From assembly GCA_037693485.1 (NCBI GenBank), contig CM075351.1:68660001-68724000 (forward strand): 64,000 bases of DNA, read 5' to 3'. This document shows, piece by piece, positions 58,230 through 64,000 of the stretch. The DNA comes from Kitagawia praeruptora (taxonomy: Eukaryota; Streptophyta; Magnoliopsida; Apiales; Apiaceae). Numbering within the stretch: the stretch's first letter is position 1; every line of letters begins with the position of its first letter. The position numbers and the translations under genes were made by a program. Below the pieces are notes generated by a model that searched no databases, was not told where the DNA came from, and saw nothing but the letters and a program-made list of their open reading frames with translations.

Positions 58230-58530
58230 CTACCTCCGTTCCAAAAAGACTGAGCTGGTTTGACTTTCACGGAGATTAAGAAAATGTAGTAGAAAAAGAG
58301 TAAAATTTGTTGAAAAGTGGATAAAGTGGTGGGACCTATTAATATTTAATTGTAGATTTGAGATAGTGGAGGAAAGTAGTGGGTGTAATAGTGTAAAAAA
58401 GAGTATAAAATGGAGAAGTAGTGGGTGTAATAGTGAAAAGTAGTGTTCAAAAATAGTAAGTAAAGTAGGTTCATTAGTTTTGGGACGTCCCAAAAAGGAA
58501 AGTGTGTCAATCTTTTTGGGACGGAGGGAG
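58230..58530. mobile_element. Stowaway-like MITE
   Basis: Ends CTACCTCCGTTCCAAAAAGA and, inverted, CTCCCTCCGTCCCAAAAAGA, flanked by TA on both sides (58228-58229, 58531-58532). 301 bp with a tandem AGTAGTGGGTGTAATAGTG(T/A)AAAA duplication inside. Lies about 210 bp upstream of the zinc-finger gene. Confidence 0.85.
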
Positions 58531-58577
58531 TATTTTTTACGAGCCTTTCTTGGATTCTACTTACCCACAAGGCCACC

Positions 58578-59315
58578 TGTTGAATATATGTGATATGACC
58601 TGTTTCCCTAACACGTTAAACTTTTAGGAAAATTTAGAGCTATTTGTCAAAAAAACCCATTGAACTTTTTCAAATTTTGCAGTTTAATCATTAAAATTTT
58701 TTTGTTGCTAATTTAACCAACCACCTTTCCAAAATTATGCAAAATTTAATTATGGTTAAAAAAAAATAAGAAAAAAAGTGAATTTAATCTTGTTAATCAT
58801 GGTTAACAAGAAAAAGCCCTAATCGAAACACGTAAGCATTGAAAACTCAGAGAATTTTGCATTGAAAAAGCCCTAAAAGACACTTTTTTTGTTAACCATG
58901 ATTAAATTTTGCATATTTTTGGAAAGGTGGTTGGTTAAATTAGCAACAAAAAAACTTTAATGGTTAAACTGCAAAATTTGGAAAAGTTCAATGGGTTTTT
59001 TGGTAGATAGCTCGAAAATTTATAACTTAACATTGTATCAGAGTTATGTTTGTGGTTGATTTCATGTTTGAGTCTCTCATACCCACAATATTTATATTTA
59101 TTGAAATTTTGAAATTGTGTGATATGGTGGGCCCAAAAAAGATGAAATCCTCACTTTGATCGGTGGGTCAAAAAGGGACGAGATCCTCACCTAGTATTTA
59201 ACCGTTGACCCAAATAATGGGCTTTTGAATGAGAGAGATGTAATATATCTTATATGATCCTGGTAAGCCCGCTTCCCTAACACCTTAAGATTTTAGGGGA
59301 ACTAGTAGCTTAACA
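58578..59315 (+). mobile_element. TRIM element 1, with a MITE inside its 5' LTR
   Basis: Short LTRs (5' copy 58578-58635 plus 59022-59032; 3' copy 59239-59315) share CCCTAACAC...TTTTAGG...CTTAACA. TSD CCACC at 58573-58577 and 59316-59320 is exact. A PBS-like TTGTATCAGAGT (59033-59044) matches the initiator-Met complement at 10 of 12. The interior is about 200 bp and non-coding. Confidence 0.8.
58636..59014. mobile_element. foldback MITE nested in the TRIM LTR
   Basis: Two arms of about 120 bp (58636-58755 and about 58896-59014) are inverted copies (AGAGCTATTTGTC..., CCCATTGAAC, GGTTGGTTAAATTAGCAAC). AAAATTT is duplicated at 58629-58635 and 59015-59021. Removing the insert restores the TRIM LTR sequence. 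Confidence 0.8.
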
Positions 59316-59434
59316 CCACCACTACCTCATATTATCCAAACCGACTCCATTTTAATTAGTTTGAGAAATTTCAAAATTTTCTTCTTCCTATCTATTCAAA
59401 CAAATTCTTCCTTAGCAACAAAATAAATTATTTT

Positions 59435-59763
59435 TATTAAGTAACCAGTCTCTCTAAAACCGTAAGGTATCAGAGGAAGGCCCCAATATGATCTTATGCT
59501 ACAACGTATATTATTTAACACTCCCCTCAATCGTACGATACGTTTCTCTACGATTGACCAGACGGACGGCAAATCGAACGATAGATAACAAATAATGAAG
59601 ACAACAAATAATGAATTAAATAAATGGGGTGGAGGGACTCGAATCTGAGACCCCACCTAAACCGAGCTCTAATACCATGTTAAGTAATCATTCCATCTAA
59701 AACCTTAAGGTGTTAGAGGAAGGTCCCAACAGGATCTTATGCTACAACATATATTATTTAACA
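59435..59763 (-). mobile_element. TRIM element 2
   Basis: Two 86-bp LTRs (59435-59520 and 59678-59763). On the minus strand the right LTR is followed by PBS TGGTATTAGAGC (59666-59677), and a GAGGGGAGTG purine tract precedes the left LTR. 329 bp in all, non-coding. The flanks (ATTTT / TTTTT) give only a near-match TSD. Confidence 0.82.
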
Positions 59764-59779
59764 TTTTTTTATTAATGTA

Positions 59780-60680
59780 CTAGCTTATAGCCCGTGCAAA
59801 GCGCGAGTTACTTTTTTTTTTAAATTCACTTATTTTATAGTATATATAATATTATAAATATTACTTTTAATATGTCGGGAGAATGAAGCCAAGTAGAGTG
59901 GAGTCCCGCCATAATTAAACCCAAGACCAGTCAGAGGATATGGATAATTTGGATCTTCATTTAACAGCAACCGAACCACGTTCTTCTTATGTATTGTACA
60001 GCCACATGCGTACGGTTTTCTCATCTGCCTCATTGGTTTTTGAGTTATAATTTATAAGACTGTTAAATAGGGGTTTCTAGAAGAATCAGGTATAGGCGAA
60101 GACTTGGCTGCATCAAGGAGTGCTGCAACGACTTCATGGTGTCCTTTTACTACCAAGTGTTGTCTCACCAGTTGAGTTTTTCATTAATAGAAGTGATTTA
60201 TGGACACTTAAAATGTGATTGTATTATACAGCAATGTGCAAGGCAACTTCACGTACCACATCAGTTGTTCTATACAGAAAGTATTGAACTTAAAGATGTG
60301 TTTCGGGAAGATTCAGGTTTCAGAAGCGAAGACTTAGCTGCATCAAGGAGCACCGCAACCACTCCATCGTGTCTTTCTCTTGCTGCCAGGTGAAGTGCAG
60401 TTTCACCAGTTGAGTTTCTCACTAGTAAAAGTGATCTATGGACACTTAAAATGTGTTCCACACATATAATACTCTCGTATTGGCATGCGAGATGAAGCAC
60501 CGTACTTCCTGTAGTTGTCAGTTGTTCATCGAGATTAAGCTTGAGCTCCACAAGGACATGAATGTTATCCTTAGTGACAACATCATATAACACAGAATCC
60601 ATGTGTTTCAATTTACTGACTCTAATCCAGCTCTGCACCTCCTTGTGGACATCAATGTTATCCTCAGTGATAGATTCCAT
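59780..60680 (-). pseudogene. degraded ankyrin-repeat (ACD6/ITN1-like) gene fragment
   Basis: The 5' piece (ATG 60680 to a stop at 60270) reads ankyrin repeats: GSTVLHLACQYESIICVEHI and GETALHLAARERHDGVVAVL. A second, diverged copy of the last segment lies at about 60086-60215 (GHHEVVAALLDAAKSS), frameshifted by loss of about 14 bases. A third piece at 59850-60033 (KKNVVRLLLNEDPNYPYPL ... GGTPLYLAS) fits the next repeat of ACD6-type proteins. The membrane domain is missing. The minus-strand 3' side ends at a Helitron-like terminus (hairpin CCGTGCAAAGCGCGAG region, CTAG at 59780-59783, then T). The fragment may have been captured by a Helitron, but no 5' end was found. Confidence 0.65.
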
Positions 60681-60874
60681 GTGATGTTGAAGAATAATCC
60701 AATGCCAACTTGAAGAATCTAGAATGTTCCCGGCTAAACAAGAATTGAATATCTATGTTCCACCTCCTATAATAATCATCCAGAAGAACTGAAAGGTATA
60801 CTACTGAATTAATTATGCTAAGGAACTATCTAGATAATTGAAGCAGTTATTAATAAATCAGTTGTAGAAGAGTA

Positions 60875-61267
60875 TGTTAGAATATAATATAAAGATCCAG
60901 TTGGGCCTTCCTCCAACATCTTAAGATTTTAGAACGACTGTTTACTTAACATGGTATTAGAGCTCAAGCACGCAGAGGTCTCAGTTTCGACTCTCTACGA
61001 CCCTGAATATTCTCAAAATTTATTCTGGACACGAAGGCAAATTAATGCCCCAAAGATGGACGCCCGTGATCCACTATTCGACCCATAAATGGGCTTTCGA
61101 GTGAGGAGAGTGTTAGAATATAATATAAAGATCCAGTTGGGTCTTCATCTAACACCTGAGACCTCTGCATGCCCGAGCTCTGATACCATGTTAAGTAACC
61201 AATCCATCTAAAACCTTAAGGTGTTAGAGGATGGTCTTACCACGATCTTTATATTAATATTCTAAGA
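60875..61267. mobile_element. TRIM element 3, ending in an inverted LTR
   Basis: LTR 60875-60951 (TGTTAGAATATAATATAAAG...TTACTTAACA) is followed by PBS TGGTATTAGAGC. A second direct LTR start lies at 61111. About 50 bases later the sequence switches to an inverted copy: GAGCTCTGATACCATGTTAAG (inverse PBS), then an inverse LTR ending TTCTAAGA at 61267. The TSD GAGTA at 60870-60874 and 61268-61272 flanks the whole, so it integrated in this form. Confidence 0.75.
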
Positions 61268-61527
61268 GAGTATTCTAGAATGATGTTTATGTATTAATAG
61301 CAAGTTTGTCTAAGGTTGAAGCTGAGTTGAATATGTTTGAGACCAAGTTTTTGTAAAAAGTGATTGAGTTTGAGATCAGTTAAAGCCTTATATTGTTTCT
61401 TAAATAACACTAACTACAATTACTGGAAATCGTACATAGAGTCTTATCTCCAAGGCTAAGACCTATGGGAGATAGTATTGGAAAATGATGTTTCTCAACC
61501 AGAAGAGACATCCCAAATGCAATAGAG

Positions 61528-62056
61528 GTAAAGAAGTGGAAGATTCTTGATGGAAAAGCTTTGTTTGAAATAAAGGCATCCATTCAGAAAGATCTAGATC
61601 TGATGGAACATCTAAGTGATGCAAAGACTCCAAAACTAGCATGGGATGCCTTCGCAACGCTACTTTTGCGAACCAATGATGCTCGTCTATAATTGCTTGA
61701 AAATGAGATTGACAATATTAAACAAGTTAAAAATTGATGCAATGAATTTTCACAACTGGATAGCGAGTCAATGATTACGGATGCTCCAATGAGGAGAATC
61801 ATTATCCGTGGACTTCGTCTAGAATTTTAATGCTTTAATTGCTGTTATTAGTGGGTGGCCTACACATCCAAGATTGTTGCAACTTGAAAATCTACTTGTT
61901 AATCAGGAGACACTTGACAAACAAAATGAGTGGTCTTTCTGTAGGAGATCACGAGGAGGCTCTGTTTTCAAAAAAAAGGAGAAAGAAACTAGTTTTCAAA
62001 GAAAGAATCTGGGTAACAATTCAAAGAATGAAGCAACCTACTATAATAAGAGGTAA
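61528..62056 (+). pseudogene. Ty1-copia gag remnant (plus strand)
   Basis: Translated in pieces it shows the copia gag (UBN2-type) pattern: KILDGKALFEIKASIQKDLD, KLAWDAFATLLLRTNDARL, a stop, LLENEIDNIKQ, MRRIIIRGLRLEF, ISGWPTHPRLLQLENLLVNQ. At least three stops and a frameshift interrupt it. No LTR could be assigned. It abuts an opposite-strand copia element near 62060. Confidence 0.7.
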
Positions 62057-62629
62057 GTTTTGGAATGGAAATTAAATTACAGTGAAAGGAAGACACACAT
62101 AGAACTTGAGATAAAACCACATTGTTAGGTAAATGTATGGTGCCAGAGTGTGTAATAAGTGCAGAATTTCCATCAGGCAAATATAACATAGCTTGCATAG
62201 GTATAGGATTTTCTAATGAAGATAAGTGACAAGTGATCTGGGCAGTTCCACTTGAGTCTAAAATCCAAGATATAGTATTGGAAGGTGATCATGAATGTAG
62301 AGTATGAACTGATGACACAATAAAGGTGCTAGGATTACCTTGCATAAATGAGGAAGAAATGTTACCAACTAAAAGAGAAGAACCCACAGCTCTGTTAGAA
62401 TTCCATGAAGAGATTTGCTGAAGACTAGCTTGAATCATACTAGCAATTTGCTAACACTGAGCATTAGTAAAGGAAGATGTGGAAATATTATCTTCTAACG
62501 CAAGTTGAACATTGACTTGATTGCTAACTTGAGCACTAACTTGAGGTTCTTTCTTGTAGGGAGCAGAATTTCCAGCTCGAGGTTTAGGTTTAGGTTGACC
62601 AAACAAATGATGCCATTCAGGATAACCAT

Positions 62630-63577
62630 TTATAGGAAAACACTTTCTTTAGTGGGGCCAGAAGTATGGCAATAGTCACAATGAATAGAATTATCAGAAC
62701 CAGTACCAATAAACTTTTTCTGACTGGGAGAGGATGTAGTACCACAAGACTTGGACCTATTACCAGAAAATTGAACATTCATTGCGATGTTCTCAGCAAT
62801 TTGATAGTGAGATGTACAATTCCTATGCACTTCTTCTTGAAGATTGAGTGAATAAGCCTGACTTAAACTTGGTGATGGTTTCATCATAAGCATCTGTCCT
62901 CTTATGCTTGTAAATTGATCGCTAAGACCCACGATAAAATGACTCAACTTGTGAATCTGTTCATAAGTCTCTAGTTTAAAACTATAACCACAATCACAAG
63001 TGCTATTAACACAAGAGCACTTAGGAATAGGAGAGAGATCATCAATTTCATCAATTAGAGTTCTGAATTTTGTGAAATATGTTGTGACACCCATTGTGCC
63101 TTGAACCAAAGAAGTAAGTTCTTTCTTTAAATGAAAAATGCGTGGGACACTACTCTGAGAGAAACAAATTGCAAGATCATCCCAAATACTCTTAGCAATT
63201 GTAAAATAAATCACATTATTACGAATTTCAGGTGAAATGGAGTTCAACAACCATGATATTACCATATCATTACATCGATTCCACATAGCATACAACGGAG
63301 AAGTGATAGCAGGTTTAATCAACGTACCATCAATAAAACCTCATTTGAGTTTCGAAGAAAGCGCTAATCGCACATATCGACTTCATTGTTGAAAGTTTTG
63401 TTCATTATAAAGCTGGGTAACAAGAGCCATACCTAGATTATCACCATTTTGTAGAAAGAAAGGATGATTTGTATTTATTATAGTAGAGCTTGAAGACGCC
63501 ATTGAAGTAAATGTCGTGTTGTTCAAATTGATCAGAAGAGATGAAGTACTAGCAGCTGAATATGACGGTCGAGACAT
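62630..63577 (-). pseudogene. copia gag of the truncated element
   Basis: Starts MSRPSYSAASTSSLLINLNN (63577), hits a stop at about 63383, and resumes downstream as a 230-codon frame (63322-62630) with the UBN2-type gag core and one CxxC of a zinc knuckle (CDYC) whose remaining residues are altered. The normal function would be capsid formation around element RNA. Stops and frame changes make this copy inactive. Confidence 0.7.
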
Positions 63578-63738
63578 GAATGAAATACACAGATTACTAG
63601 ATCGAGAAAATCACACAAATCAGGAAAAATTGATCGAGAAATTAAACCAGAGCAACAAAATTGATATCACGTGAGATAAAAAAAATCAATCAAAAGCAAT
63701 AAACTGAAGATTAGTTCGCAAATTGCGCTCTGATACCA

Positions 63739-63942
63739 TGACAAAAGATGTAAAGAAACACAATGAAAATGTGTACATATATGTAAATTGTATCTATCTT
63801 GAAAAAGAAGAAAACTGTATATTATCATTACTTAATCATTAAGATAGAATATCAGCTACATCATGATTATATAATATAGAGACCTAGAAATCTATATACA
63901 CAGGAATGTATCTAACAATAATCTAACTAACACTATCTAACA
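63739..63942 (-). repeat. 5' LTR of the truncated copia element
   Basis: Begins (plus strand) TGACAAAAGATG directly after the inverse PBS and ends around ACTATCTAACA. The outer border is approximate because no partner LTR is in the window. Confidence 0.55.
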
Positions 63943-64000
63943 AACTTGATAGCTAATAGACTTAACTACTAGCTCAGCAGGTTGACTTGAGACTCTCTTG

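Larger units (their letters stand above)
62060..63942 (-). mobile_element. Ty1-copia element, 5' part (minus strand), truncated
   Basis: PBS TGGTATCAGAGC (minus, 63727-63738) adjoins an LTR that starts at 63739 and probably ends near 63942 (inverse of TGTTAGATAG). Upstream coding remains read gag: FLQNGDNLGMALV, IWDDLAICFSQSSVPRIFHL, VTTYFTKFRTLIDEIDDL, HCDYCHTSG. Then the protease region (WILDS...) and IHLPNNVVLSQVLCVSSFHC at 62198-62100. RT and integrase are absent. Confidence 0.75.

Overview
The window is nuclear DNA of a flowering plant, most likely a eudicot. It is AT-rich, has spliced genes with short exons, and carries plant-only families: a photosystem I antenna gene (LHCA2), plant-type TOM20 with a C-terminal anchor, a REF/SRPP-like lipid-droplet protein and a MAP65 microtubule protein. 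The species cannot be fixed from the sequence alone. Exon boundaries were worked out by hand from splice signals and reading phase.

Layout, left to right. 1-4.7 kb: the 3' end of a MAP65 gene (+) with a complete, non-autonomous LTR retroelement (762-3001, TSD CACAG) in one intron. 5.0-5.4 kb: a histone-fold NF-YC/DPB3-like gene (-). 5.8-23.45 kb: an almost gene-free block of non-autonomous Helitrons, several nested. One 6-kb Helitron (15671-21733) can be placed to the base because a paralogous empty site lies at about 11453. 23.5-27.1 kb: a hAT-like MITE (TSD AACACGAT) sits in the short space upstream of a six-exon TOM20 gene. 27.9-40.1 kb: an RTE-type LINE with an inverted 5' part, itself split by a 9.5-kb LARD-like LTR element with apparently identical 3.3-kb LTRs (TSD CCCTA). 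40.2-44.1 kb: a small TIR element (TSD AATATGAA) invaded by a 3.5-kb MULE (TSD TTATTTGAA) with a decayed FAR1-like transposase.

44.85-46.03 kb: REF/SRPP-like gene (+). 48.87-49.29 kb: a solo LTR related to the MAP65-intron element (TSD ACAAT). 50.98-51.26 kb: a small gene (-) resembling the complex I ESSS (NDUFB11-like) subunit of plants. 52.66-54.06 kb: LHCA2 (+) with five exons, one intron apparently being GC-AG, and MITEs in its upstream region. 57.7-58.0 kb: a small DnaJ-type zinc-finger protein (-). 58.2-61.3 kb: a Stowaway-like MITE, three TRIM elements (one with a MITE inside its LTR, one ending in an inverted LTR) and a decayed ankyrin-repeat gene. 61.5-64.0 kb: remains of two Ty1-copia elements.

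The intact genes are ordinary housekeeping or photosynthesis genes and do not form a cluster; they are separated by transposable elements. No new enzyme or defence system was seen. The unusual content is the transposon architecture: insertions dated relative to one another by target-site duplications, Helitrons that landed a few bases inside the ends of other Helitrons, a TRIM with an inverted terminal LTR, and an insertion of about 23 bases that looks like a retroposon reduced to its poly-A tail.
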